Assembly: GCA_946902875.1 (NCBI GenBank)
Contig: OX336341.1
Location: 124,001 to 188,000 of the forward strand
Length of the DNA: 64,000 bases
DNA from: Nematopogon swammerdamellus
Taxonomy: Eukaryota > Arthropoda > Insecta > Lepidoptera > Adelidae
Direction of reading: 5' to 3'
Positions 22,376 through 32,744 of this stretch are shown here, one piece after another (the first letter of the stretch is position 1; each line of letters starts with the position of its first letter). The position numbers and the translations under genes were made by a program. Below the pieces are notes generated by a model, which was not told the DNA's origin, did no database searches, and worked only from the letters and a program-made list of their open reading frames with translations.

Positions 22376-22567
22376 AAATATGTTTTTAGACTCTGTTTAG
22401 AGACTTTTGGGGCATGGAGCCCGGACGCGATCAGTTTTTCCAAGAAATTGAGAAAACTACTCATTGACGCGTCTGGGGACCGCCGCCGCCGTGTCCGGGC
22501 GCATTTCAAGCAGCGGATCAGCCTGGCGATCCAGAGGGGGAACGGGAGGGGGCTTCAGTCATGGTGA
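22376..22567 (+). pseudogene. LINE C-terminal fragment (restriction-like endonuclease type)
   Basis: A plus-strand frame reads FRLCLETFGAWSPDAISFSK and ends QRISLAIQRGNGRGLQSW before TGA at 22565. It matches the end of the fragment at 38216-38649 (FVAFAVETLGPWS ... QRVSLAILRGNAAS). This is the far C-terminus of a LINE class whose protein ends with 'ETLGPW...QRISIAIQRGNA'. It lies head to head with a CR1 fragment. Confidence 0.8.
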
Positions 22568-22569
22568 CC

Positions 22570-24290
22570 ATGCTAATGGTCACTATAGACGATTATTTTT
22601 ATTTATAGTTAGATTTTTATAGTTAATTTAATTGACGCCAGTGAATGAGACCACGCGAGCATGTCACTCTCCACATGCACACAACGCAATGTGCGGTGAC
22701 ACCCCCACATCGTCCACTCAGCCATTATTGTCTGATCGCCGGGGAGGGGTGCGGGGGCGCCGCATGCGCGGGTGTGGGAGGTGCGGGTGCGGCAAAGTGC
22801 AAGATCTCATCTGTGGTGCAAGTGTGATTGAAATACGTGGCGTGGGTGTGGTGCGCGTGCAGTGGAACGCCGCGCGGGTGGGATGAGGACGAGCGAGCAA
22901 ATAAACGTGAAAATATGTTATATCTAATGTGACACGGGTTGTGTGTTGTGTTGTGGTGCGTTGTTATCGCGACCGACACCCGACACCCGAAACCCGGCGC
23001 GGCGCGGCGCGGCGGCGCGGCCGCTTGCGCGGCCGCCTGCGCTTCCCAGAAGCTGCGCGCTCCGCCGCCGCCGCCGCCTCCGCCGCCGCGCACGGAGCCG
23101 AACCGAACGGCGACGTAGACGCGGCGGGCGGCGCGGCGGGCGGGCAGGGCGTCCCCACCGAGAGAATAGGTAGAGAAGAGTTGTAAGCAAACTGGTTACG
23201 TCGCCGCCACCGACTGGGAACATAATAGATCATAGAAGTGGTGGTGCTATTGTATCAATCGGGTCCACACACGTAGTGGTCGCGGCCCAGCGCACGTGGA
23301 GCGGCTTCGGCGTACCGCGTGGACTAGGACGTGGCGCCTCGCCAGCTACTACGCTACACACACTAGCAACCATTCCTGTCCGGTCTGGCAAGCTGGGTTG
23401 ACCGCCGCGCTCCCACGCTCACCCGACACCTCGCCTGCGCGGCGCCTCGCCTCGCGCGGGACTCTACCTACAGCTACAGCGTGCTGCGCTGCGGCAGCAG
23501 CTTCCACACACACACAACCCTCACCTTTCATACAATCCATAAAAAAACAACCCTTCACATTAGTGATTGGCGATTGCGGTCGATAAATTATTATCGATTG
23601 AATAATCTTTAATCTTAGCTATAATGCAACTTCTAGAAGACCTGACAAAAAATGGGACTATAATTAGTTGAGTTGTAGGTATTATTTAATAAATTTTCAG
23701 TGAATTTAGATGTGAAATCGTATTTACATTTAGGAATACTCTTTGAGATCTTTTTAACCACACGTAGATAAGTACCTATATACATTTTTTGAAATGAAGC
23801 TTTTTAACGCACGTTTGAGATGGGAACCTGACCACAGATTACTTAAACCTAACTCAGAAAAAGTGGAACGTCACGAAAGTACAAACGGAAGTTGCAACGC
23901 CCTTCATTGCGGAGCACTTAGTGCTGGCCAGCGCCCTCTATATGGGAGTACCTTAAAGTCGAACCTATCACCATTGAAATAAATTAATCATTGGATTATA
24001 AATACAAAGCGTAAGAAACCTCTCTCCTGGCTTCTGTCGGGCGTCCCATGACACCTCAACTATGTTTTATAAACAGCCGGCACGGCAAGGGTGGCGCCAA
24101 AAATACAAACAAAAAGGTCGTCGTCTCATTTATTGACACGTCTTTTGAAGATCTCCAGGTTAGGATCTTCATAACGGAACTACACTCACCGGAAGACCGT
24201 TCTATATTTTCTCCGTATGACACAGGAATACAGAAACGATTTATAGTGAAGCGATGTATTTTCAGAAATAAATTTAAAGACCCCTACTCG
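22570..24290. other. Non-coding stretch with a strong CpG island
   Basis: 22980-23150 is extremely CpG-rich (GGCGCGGCGCGGCGGCGCGG) and 23270-23470 moderately so. Both could be promoter or untranslated-exon DNA. 24048-24299 holds an 83-residue frame (SRHGKGGAKNTNKKVVVSF...) with non-repetitive composition, but no partner exon or known domain, so it is not called. Confidence 0.4.
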
Positions 24291-24304
24291 TATATATGAC
24301 CACG

Positions 24305-25350
24305 GTTATAATCCTAACATCCTAATCCTAATCCTCCTAATCCTCCTAATCCTCCTATCCTCCTAATCCTCCTATCCTCCTAATCCTCCTAATCCTCCTA
24401 ATCCTCCTAATCCTCCTATTCTCCTAATCCTCCTATCCTCATAATCCTCCTAATCCTCCTATCCTCCTATCCTCCTAATCCTCCTAATCCTCCTAATCCT
24501 CCTATTCTCCTAATCCTCCTATCCTCATAATCCTCCTAATCCTCCTATCCTCCTAATCCTCCTAATCCTCCTAATCCTCCTAATCCTCCTATTCTCCTAA
24601 TCCTCCTATCCTCATAATCCTCCTAATCCTCCTATCCTCCTAATCCTCCTAATCCTCCTAATCCTCCTATCCTCCTATCCTCCTAATCCTCCTAATCCTC
24701 CTAATCCTCCTAATCCTCCTATTCTCCTAATCCTCCTATCCTCATAATCCTCCTAATCCTCCTATCCTCCTAATCCTCCTAATCCTCCTAATCCTCCTAT
24801 CCTCCTAATCCTCCTATCCTCCTAATCCTCCTATCCTCCTAATCCTCCTATCCTCCTAACATCCTCCTAATCCTCCTATCCTCCTAATCCTCCTATCCTC
24901 CTAACATCCTCCTAATCCTCCTATCCTCATAATCCTCCTAATCCTCCTATCCTCCTAATCCTCCTAATCCTCCTAATCCTCCTATTCTCCTAATCCTCCT
25001 ATCCTCATAATCCTCCTAATCCTCCTATCCTCCTAATCCTCCTAATCCTCCTAATCCTCCTATCCTCCTATCCTCCTAATCCTCCTAATCCTCCTAATCC
25101 TCCTAATCCTCCTATTCTCCTAATCCTCCTATCCTCATAATCCTCCTAATCCTCCTATCCTCCTAATCCTCCTAATCCTCCTAATCCTCCTATCCTCCTA
25201 ATCCTCCTATCCTCCTAATCCTCCTATCCTCCTAATCCTCCTATCCTCCTAACATCCTCCTAATCCTCCTATCCTCCTAACATCCTCCTAATCCTCCTAT
25301 CCTCCTAATCCTCCTAATCCTCCTATCCTCCTATCCTCCTAATCCTCCTA
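24305..25350. repeat. About 1 kb of 9-bp/8-bp satellite (TCCTAATCC), TTAGG-containing
   Basis: The array alternates CCTCCTAAT (9 bp) and CCTCCTAT (8 bp) units with rarer CCTCATAAT, CCTATTCT and AACATCCT variants. Blocks of about 80-200 bp with the same variant order recur, which points to higher-order amplification. On the minus strand the 9-bp unit is GGATTAGGA, which contains TTAGG, the canonical insect telomere repeat. The minus strand also has regular GG runs. Confidence 0.95.
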
Positions 25351-25351
25351 A

Positions 25352-25480
25352 CATATTATAAAAGAAAGTCCCCCTGTCTGTCTGTCTGTCTGCCTGTCGG
25401 TCTGTCTGAACGCGATAAACTCGAAAACTACCGAACGGATTTTCATACGGTTTTCACCAATGGACGGAGTGATTATGTGA
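25352..25480 (+). mobile_element. '(GTCT)n-GAACGCGATAAACTCG' interspersed repeat
   Basis: Begins ACATATTATAAAAGAAAGTC, then (CTGT)n, then ACTACCGAACGGATTTTCAT. This layout, an AT start, a tetranucleotide run, then a '..GAACGGATT' block, matches the segments at 5.4, 36.9 and 37.3 kb. Confidence 0.5.
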
Positions 25481-25487
25481 CTTATTC

Positions 25488-27347
25488 ACGAATAAACAGT
25501 TTGCATACAGAAAAAATAAATCTACCACAAACGCAATTAAGGAACTAATAGGTAATGTTATAGAAAAATTGGAATTAAGAAAAAAAACTGCTGGACTGTT
25601 CTGTGACTTGAGCAAGGCCTTTGATTGTGTGTGTCATAGCATTTTATTAAAAAAAATTGAATATTATGGAATACGAGGACCGCCATTGGAACTGCTCAGA
25701 TCATACCTTACAGACCGAAAACAATATGTTGAAATAAATTTTTACAACAAACAGAGTTCAAAAATACCTATCCAGTCTGAATTAGAAACAATTAAATATG
25801 GTGTACCGCAAGGCTCAGTCCTAGGCCCATTACTATTTCTTATATTTATAAATGACCTTCCCAATAATGTATCTAAAAGTGATATATATTTATTCGCTGA
25901 TGACACCAGTTGCACAATAAGTGCAAATACAGAACATAAACTAATGACTAACATGAAAATAACTCTAGATGAAATAACACACTGGTTCGACTGTAACAAC
26001 TTAAAATTAAACATGAACAAGAGCCTACAATGTACTACAAAACAAAACAAATTAACGTAGATGATAGAGAGTTCAATACACAGTTAGAAAAAAAGAATGA
26101 AGTAACATTTCTAGGAGTAGTGGTAGATAACCGCTTAAAGTGGAAACAACAAATAGATAAAGTATGTAAAAAACTGGCCGGTGCATGCTATGCGCTAAAA
26201 ACACTTAAGACCACATCAGCAATGTCTACACTAAGGATGGTATATTTCTCTTATGTTGAATCTGTCACTAGATATGGATTAGAAGTGTGGGGTGCAGGAA
26301 CAGATGTAAACAAAGTTTTAAAGTTACAAAAAAAGGCCCTAAGGATAATTACTGGTTCAAAATGGGATGCGACATGTAGGCCACTCTTTAAAGAATTAAA
26401 AATATTTACTGTGATTAACCTATATATTTATATACTAAGCCTCGAAGTGTATGCAAACAAAATTGATTTGATCAAGGAAGTCAACAAGCTAGATATGTTT
26501 TAAGAGATAGAAATAAATTTATCGTACCTCGGGCCAGACTAAATTTAAAGAGAAGAAGCCGAAGTTTCTTGTCGATAAAAATATATAATAATTTGCCAAA
26601 TTACATCAAAATGTCCGATACATGCAACAAGTTTAAATCACAGCTTAAAGAATATTTTGATCAAAAACCCTTTTTATACCCTTCAGGAATATTTTATAGA
26701 AGGCCTACATACTCTTAAACCGACGGATGTGTAATTTATTTTATTAGTCATCTATTTATTAACTATTGGGAAAGGTATTTATAGATATATTTTATTATTT
26801 TCTTTTCTCTATGCATTTGAAACAAATGTATAATTTATGGTTAAGTTTAAGTTAAGGTAAATTATCAATTTTCTAATCTTTATAAATGAAATGTATAATT
26901 AAATAAATGTATAATTTTTAGTTATGAGCTGTAAATATTTGTAATAAATAAATAATTTTATGAACATGACAAATTCCCTATTGCACGAGCAAAAATGTAA
27001 TTTCAATCGTATCTTTTATTTAAATGTTGATTTTATAACTAATCTGTAATTGTCATGTAATATTTAATATTTTTAAAATGTGAGAGTACTTGATATATTT
27101 CTATTTATTATTTAGTTTAATCTGTCAATGATTTATTTGAATGATTAATTAATTTAGTCGACTTGTTGATTTTATAATGCTTTTTGTGTTTTATATTTAG
27201 TATGTACAAGTTTAGAAGCAATTTTTTATTTTTAAGTTATGTGTATTGCTTATCTCTGCTCTGCTTGTATTGTGTTTTTATTATAAATATTGTCATGCCT
27301 ACGGGTGATATCACAATAAAGAAATTGAATTGAATTGAATTGAATTC
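25488..27347 (+). mobile_element. 5'-truncated Jockey-type LINE with (TTGAA)n tail
   Basis: RT sequence begins abruptly near 25491, the ORF ends at 26718, and about 600 bp of very AT-rich 3' UTR follow to AATAAAGAAATTGAATTGAA at 27315-27347. The endonuclease and RT N-terminus are missing. Confidence 0.88.
25491..26718 (+). pseudogene. Reverse transcriptase (Jockey type), two frameshifts
   Basis: The first frame (25491 to about 26030) starts QFAYRKNKSTTNAIKEL and contains FCDLSKAFDCVCH (first catalytic Asp), [20 protein letters not shown] and LFADDTSC (the catalytic Asp pair), then LKLNMNK. The frame shifts near 26025-26035. The second frame (to 26503) carries VTFLGVVVDNRLKWKQQI and the C-terminal domain. 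A second shift near 26485 continues to TAA at 26716-26718 through FLSIKIYNNLPNYIKMS. All RT palm motifs are intact but the ORF cannot be read as one protein. Confidence 0.88.
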
Positions 27348-27679
27348 AAGAGGAAGGTTTTTATGTATAAATAATTAATGTTTTTTGTAAATTGGTTGAA
27401 ATATGACGATTATTGTTGAAGATGTCTGAAAAAAATCAAGCCAACTGGGAGCTTTCATCGAAAACGCTGCCTAATCCCTTTGAGATATAACAAAACAATG
27501 TATGGTCCAATTGTTCCTCTTTTTAGTTCTACAGAAAAGTCCGCGATGGCATATTATGTCTATCTTTTAAGGATACCATAGTACACCCATTTTAATGTTT
27601 AAAAGAATGGTCACATATAATGTGGGAATTCAAAAGATATTTAGACAGATAGATCCTTATCCAATTAAATACGTTAGTT

Positions 27680-27710
27680 ATTATAATGTGCATTTCATGC
27701 ACATTATAAT
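27680..27710. repeat. Perfect 14-bp hairpin with 3-nt loop
   Basis: ATTATAATGTGCAT (27680-27693), loop TTC, ATGCACATTATAAT (27697-27710). It lies in AT-rich non-coding DNA. Confidence 0.9.
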
Positions 27711-27719
27711 TGCACTTTA

Positions 27720-28240
27720 CACCATACAATTTAAATTAATGTCTTAGGAGTTATCGCAAAATTAAAACTAATGCGCGACAAAATATTTTCAGCGCGACAC
27801 GCGTGATGCAATCGCCCCCGTGCCGCGCTCGCCTAACTGTTGCTACGGTGAAGCGCACGTTTTCCTAATAGTAAACGGACTTTCGAAGCGAGTGGTTACA
27901 AATTATTGTTAGTTTTTGCAATTAGGCATAGGTATTTGTATCCTTTTGAGTGTTGCCTGTGGTGCCTAATTAGTACGTAGATACAATTGAATTATTGAAT
28001 TATACGATTAATTCGAAAACTTGCAAATTCAAAATTATATCTTTTTTAACGTTTTTTTTAGAACTATCTACTGACTTCTTTTAAGTAATTCTTCTATCCT
28101 ACATTTATCTCCATATTTGCCAATTTTTTCGTATTCGTTTATCTTTTAAAGGCTTACGTACATATAACAAATTGTTTATCCTGACTAACTGATCTATCAA
28201 CGCACAGGCAAAACTACTAAGTCTAGAAAGCTGAAATTAA
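27720..28240. other. Non-coding AT-rich stretch
   Basis: A short GC-rich patch at about 27785-27860, otherwise AT-rich. No gene or repeat family recognised. Confidence 0.5.
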
Positions 28241-29718
28241 AACATAGGTTTCTTCAAGAAGGTTTAATAGTCTTCCTGAACGCAGCTCAGCCTTAGGCCT
28301 CGCCCTCAGTTACTTACTTTTTACGAGAAGGTTTATGGTATTCCTGAACGTAGCTCGGCCTTCGGCCTCGCCCTTAATTGCTTACTTTCTTAGTTAAGGT
28401 TTATCGTCTTCCTGAACGCAGCTCGGCCTTCGGCCTCGCCCTTTGTTACTTACTTTCTTCGAGAAGGTTTATGGTCTTCCTGAACACAGCTCGGCCTTCG
28501 GCCTCGCCCTTAATTCCTTACTTTCTTCGAGAAGGTTTATAGCCTTTCTGAACGCAGCTAGGCCTTCGGCCCCGCCCTCAGTTACTTACTTTCTTTGAGA
28601 AGGATTAACCTCTTGCTGAACGCAGCTCGGCCTTCGGCCTCGCCCTTAATTCCTTACTTTCCTCGAGAAGGTTTATAGTATTTCTGAACGCAGCTCGGCC
28701 TTCGGCCTCGCCCTCGGTTACTTACTTTCTTTGAGAAGGTTTAACCTCTTCCTGATCGTAGCTCGGCCTTCGGCCTCGCCCATAGTTACTTACTGTCTTC
28801 GAGAAGGTTTATCATCTTCCTGAACGCAGCTCGGCCTTCGGCCTCGCCCTTTGTTACTTACTTTCTTCGAGAAAGTTTATGGTCTTCTGGAACGCAGCTC
28901 GGCCTTCAGCCTCGCCCTTTCTTACTTACTTTCTTCAAAATGGTTTACCTTCTTCCTAAACGCAGCTCGGCCTTGGGCCTCGTCCTTAATTACTTACTTT
29001 CTTAGAGATGGTTTATCGTCTTGCTGAACGCATCTCGGCCTTCGGCCTCGCCCCCCGTTACTTGCTTTCTTCGAGAAGGTTTATTTTCTTTCCAGAATGC
29101 ACCTCAGCCTGAAGCCTCGCCGTTAGTTACTTACTGTATTTGAGAAGGTTTATCGTTTACCTTAACGCAGCTCAGCCTTCAGCCTCGCCCTTAGTTACTT
29201 TCATATCACACACGCTGACTCCCGATAATCGGGGTAAGCAGAGTAATCGGTGTTGTGCTGCAAGTACTCTGTCCAATTACAGCACAACACCGACCACCAC
29301 GTTTCGCAAAGTATTCGAACAAGATTAAATCGATCAAGCAGCAAGTAAGGCACGAAGACCCACCTGCTGCATGACTCGGTGGAAGTACCGTGCCAAGGTG
29401 AGAGGTGGCGAGCCTGTCGCCCTTTAGCACGGCATCTTGTCCTTATCCCTTAGTCGCCTTTTACGACATGCATGGGGAGAGATGCAGTGAGGATATTCTT
29501 TTTAAGTACCGGCCCCACACGGTAGTTACTTTCATTGAGAAAGAATATCGTTAACGTGAACACAACTCCGCCTTCGGCCTCGCCTTTAGTTATTCACTTT
29601 CTTCGAGACGGTTTATCGTTTACCGGAACCTAGCTTGGCCGTCGGCCTCGACCTTAGTTACTTGCTTTCTTCTTTGAAATATGAATTTCACGCGAGCGAG
29701 GCCGCGGGCAAAAGCTAG
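28240..29718 (+). mobile_element. Helitron-like element made of 68-bp tandem repeats, ending in a hairpin and CTAG
   Basis: About 14 units of 68 bp (word spacing measured at 28.4 kb) each contain GAACGCAGCTCGGCCTTCGG and ACTTACTTTCTTCGAGAAGG. The GGCCTTCGGCC core is self-complementary. After the split by a SINE-like insert (29205-29522) two more units follow. The right end reads ATTTCACGCGAGCGAG, then the small hairpin GCCGCGGGC, then AAAAGCTAG before T. A GC hairpin about 10 nt before CTAG^T is the Helitron 3' signature. No Rep/helicase is present, so it is non-autonomous. The alternative is one arm of a foldback element, see 37620-39020. Confidence 0.65.
29205..29522 (-). mobile_element. 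SINE-like element, copy 3, with perfect 13-bp target duplication
   Basis: TAGTTACTTTCAT flanks it at 29192-29204 and 29523-29535, and this word is part of the 68-bp repeat unit. It therefore inserted after the array formed. The sequence matches copies at 14.4 and 50.9 kb along its full length, with very little (TATG) tail. Confidence 0.92.
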
Positions 29719-30050
29719 TAATAATAATAAATATATTTCTAGAATAGACTGATGTTTGTGAGATACACCGCGATATCGTCATCAGCGATAAAGGTCTTAC
29801 TTTGCTGAGCATGGGAAAGCGAACTGGAAGACGCCAGTTGTCCTGAGCACCGAGGACCGCATGGAAGTATGGAAAGGCAAGGAGCTACACGGTATATAGG
29901 TACTATTGCTTTCTAACGGGACCGGATGTAGACCAACTGGCTTCCGTCCACTAGCTACGCTTCGGGGAAACCGAAGGTTTTTTCTTTTGAGGTTGTCAAG
30001 ACGCACAACATAGGAAACACATGATGTGGACGGCACCACTGATATATGCC
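29719..30050. other. Non-coding stretch without recognised genes
   Basis: It contains an ATAATAATAAATAT stretch next to the Helitron-like end, then mixed sequence. The frame that enters the LINE fragment at 30.06 kb shows no similarity before that point. Confidence 0.4.
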
Positions 30051-30059
30051 GCGCCCGCC

Positions 30060-30345
30060 ACCAACCTGGCGACTGACTCAGATATGTCATTTGAATGTCA
30101 GGACTATTCTCGCGAATAGACCTGATATTGTGATAGTGAACCGGAAGGCGAGGCGCGCAAAACTCGACGATATCGTTGTGCCGCACGATGGTAACCTTGT
30201 TAGTATAAGGAAGCAGAGAACATGGTTAAAGTATCTGGATCTGCAGCACGAGGTTACCAAAATGTGGCCCGTCGACTTGACGATCGTTGTGCCCATAGTC
30301 GTATCGGCTCATGGGCTGATAGCTAGAGCCTCAACGACCACCTTA
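30060..30345 (+). pseudogene. LINE C-terminal fragment with PD..D restriction-like endonuclease motif
   Basis: The frame reads LNVRTILANRPDIVIVNRK, then LDDIVVPHDGNL, then KYLDLQHEVTKMWPVD and VVPIVVSAHGLIA. 'RPDIV...D.a.P.d.NL...EK..KY..L..E....W.v....vPiVisA.G.i.k' is the familiar C-terminal region of a widespread insect LINE class. The RPD and the following D fit a PD-(D/E)xK nuclease. It degrades after about 30345. A second, longer copy of the same segment is at 45490-45770. Confidence 0.75.
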
Positions 30346-30349
30346 AGAA

Positions 30350-31640
30350 GCTCTCACGAAGACAGCCCAGCTCGGCACTGCGCCCATCGTCCGGAGGTTT
30401 CTCTCCCAAGTGCCCGACCATCGGTATCCTGGGTTCTCCCCGACGCCGCCGGTGGTGGATACTCCGTTTTTTGTTTTAAGGTTAAATTTGTATATGTTTA
30501 TAATGTTCGATTATGACAGTGAAGAAGAACTGACAAGAAACTTCACTAGATTTTTTTTCAATGAGTACTTAGTCTACTTTACAAAAATGTTAACACGCAT
30601 GTGATGATTTATGACTATGACAGATGCAGCAATTCATGACAAAGTGATTTTGTCGTGATGACGTCACGTTTTATAAATTGATGAACACCGGCTGCACACA
30701 CGAAAAAGTGTCACGTTCCATCTGAGCGTCACGTTCCATCTGAGCCTGTGTGTGCAATCGAGAGCGCGTAACAAGCGATAGAGAGGCACAATCGGTATAC
30801 CTAGTCAAAGTTACCATGGAAACGTCTTAAGAAGTAAAACTGTCAAGATCAGACAACAGAAGTTTATTGATGGCCAGTCACAAGATGATTAATCTTTCTA
30901 CTGGAAATAGAATTACTGATCTTTGCTCTATGTACTACGATTATTCCACGTCATCACGTAAAACTATCGTCCGTAAACCGACTTTAGAGACAACCAATTT
31001 TTTTTAAATGAAATTGTATTAAGTTATATACCCAGCATACTGCCACGTGAAGCAGACCGGTCTCCACAAACAGCACCCGATCACGAGCACCACACCAGAG
31101 CCAGACATCGCCTCCCTCAACCATATTATAGGTGAGAGACGACCCGAACAAAGTGTCAAAGATTTTAAAGCGATGCACTACCCCAGTGGCAATATTAAAT
31201 GAAATACCTACTACTGTTTCTGTCACAAAATGTGCAGCGATAGACGCATAAACACCGACTGACTGACTGACAGTTCTCAGAAGTTGGATGTCAACAACAT
31301 AATATGGATTTTCCGAGAGAGTCAGGGACGGGCAGGAGGGATGAGGGAAGCCAGTTCATCAGAGCACGGGCCATGGTACCTAGTACCTATATAAAAGTTT
31401 GCAAAGGAAACCGAATATTCGCTTGTGGTGCAATGACGCACAACTCAAGTTGGATCAAGCTGTACCTAGGCGCGATGTAAAGATTCAAAATAATCGGAGC
31501 GTGAAGAATGAGTTATGACACGGAATGCGTTATTCGATATCCGCACGTCATGTTTTCTTCTCGTCGCGTGGTTATTATTTTTTGTTTTAATACGTATAAT
31601 GCTATGTAAAACTTCAAAGATATAAAATTTGGAGAAGTGT
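30350..31640. other. Non-coding stretch; small CR1 fragment at 31255-31385
   Basis: Near 30708-30742 an 18-bp word, TCACGTTCCATCTGAGC, is directly duplicated. 31270-31375 contains TGTCAACAACA...AGGGAAGCCAGTTCATCAG, matching the CR1 subfamily B copy at about 9090-9215 (minus strand). Nothing else is recognisable. Confidence 0.5.
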
Positions 31641-31759
31641 TTTAACCCTTAACCACCTACCTGGAGTCTCTAAGACTCTGGCGAAATTATTTTTGGTTAT
31701 AATATAACTAGTGGCATGCGCGTCTTTAGTCTTCACGCGTCCCTGTACCTTCCCCCCTC

Positions 31760-31908
31760 TATAGCGCGATTTTCTCAACCGTTCACTTCAAAAGAAAGCG
31801 GCGCGCACCCTCCGCTCTCCGCCCCCACCGCAATTGCCCGTCAGTACGGTGGCGGCGGAGAGCGCGCCGCATTCTTTCGAAGTGAACGGTTGGGAAAACC
31901 GCGCTATA
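31760..31908. repeat. Strong 149-bp foldback (hairpin) inside the piggyBac-like element
   Basis: The left arm from TATAGCGCGATTTTCTCAAC pairs with the right arm ending GGAAAACCGCGCTATA. Pairing continues through CCGTTCACTTC, AAAGAA and GCGGCGCGC, then CTCTCCGCC, with a 9-bp bulge in the left arm. The loop is about 20 nt. TA flanks and the sharp ends suggest a small MITE; the shape is also that of a pre-miRNA-like hairpin. Confidence 0.85.
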
Positions 31909-32043
31909 CCTGCAGTTCCGTGCCTGCGCTAGTCGAGGTTACAAATGCGCGCGCTCGATGTTTGCTGAGTATAACAGTTTTTTGTAGTCTGAGATACACC
32001 AGGTAGGTGTTATTGTTTTATTGAAAAATTACATCTAATGGTA

Positions 32044-32291
32044 AAATTATTGAGCGTTGGTTTGAGGAAGAGCTTAATAGTGAAGAGGAATTACTAAACG
32101 CAGATTGCAGTGATGTGTATGTGGATATTGGTGACGATTTTGTGCTGGGCAAACAATCCGGATTGGATTCAGAAATCGATGGCGAAGAAGAGACGGATAT
32201 AGTGGAAGAAAATACTGAGTTTTGGCCCCAAGTACACCTTCAGTTTTTTTCTTCATCAGACGAAGATGACATCCCCTTGCAACAATTGTGA
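32044..32291 (+). pseudogene. N-terminal acidic fragment of a piggyBac-like transposase
   Basis: One frame from about 32044 to TGA at 32289-32291 reads KIIERWFEEELNSEEELL, then SDVYVDIGDDFVLG, then LDSEIDGEEETDIVEENTE and FFSSSDEDDIPLQQ. Strongly acidic, low-complexity N-termini of this kind are usual in piggyBac transposases. The catalytic DDD domain is missing; shortly after the stop, scattered Cys codons (CGLCHEY) may be a remnant of the C-terminal Cys-rich domain. The ATG for this frame is not obvious. Confidence 0.5.
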
Positions 32292-32744
32292 TCTAGCCTA
32301 TTTGCCTAGGATGCTCACAAATGATGTGCGGGCTCTGCCATGAATACTTGTAAAGTCTGGTGCTTGCAATTTTACATAAATTTGGACATTTCTATCATAA
32401 TTTTATGTAAGGATATATTAGTTGATTGTTAAATTCTTATAAATTAATGAAAAAAGTTCCTAACTTTCGTAATTTTTTTTTCTTTTCATTTTTCATTATT
32501 GTAAGTCGTTCATTTTTAGTTTTTTTGACGTGTAGAACTATTTAAGTTTATTTGACAAATGTCGATTTTTTATGTTATTATAATTATTTTCATAAATAAA
32601 AAACTATGAAAACAACATATTTTATTTTCATTTATCTTCTTATGTCATAGTTTTTTTTTTCGAGAGCTGCGAAGATAGGAGTCTGAGATACTCTAGGTAG
32701 GTAGTTACGTGACTGAAAAAAGAGGTAGGTAGCTAATGGTTAAA

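Larger units (their letters stand above)
31646..32739. mobile_element. Internally deleted piggyBac-like element
   Basis: TTAA is present on both sides (31642-31645 and 32740-32743). The ends match as inverted repeats: CCCTTAACCACCTACCT at the left and CCATTAGCTACCTACCT reverse-complemented from the right, 14 of 17 positions. A motif of the form AGTCTGAGATAC..C.AGGTAGGT recurs near 31987 and 32683 and, inverted, near 31658-31680, probably transposase-binding subterminal repeats. At 1.09 kb it is much shorter than an autonomous piggyBac (about 2.4 kb or more). A separate foldback lies within it at 31760-31908. Confidence 0.75.

Noticed and set aside
22725..23233. Gly/Ala/Arg-rich frames (up to 122 codons) in the CpG island
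   Set aside because: Same composition effect; four overlapping frames on both strands are open.
24048..24299. 83-codon frame with non-repetitive composition
   Set aside because: It looks somewhat protein-like (KKVVVSFIDTSFEDLQVRIF) but I see no family, start context or splice partner. Homology search would decide.
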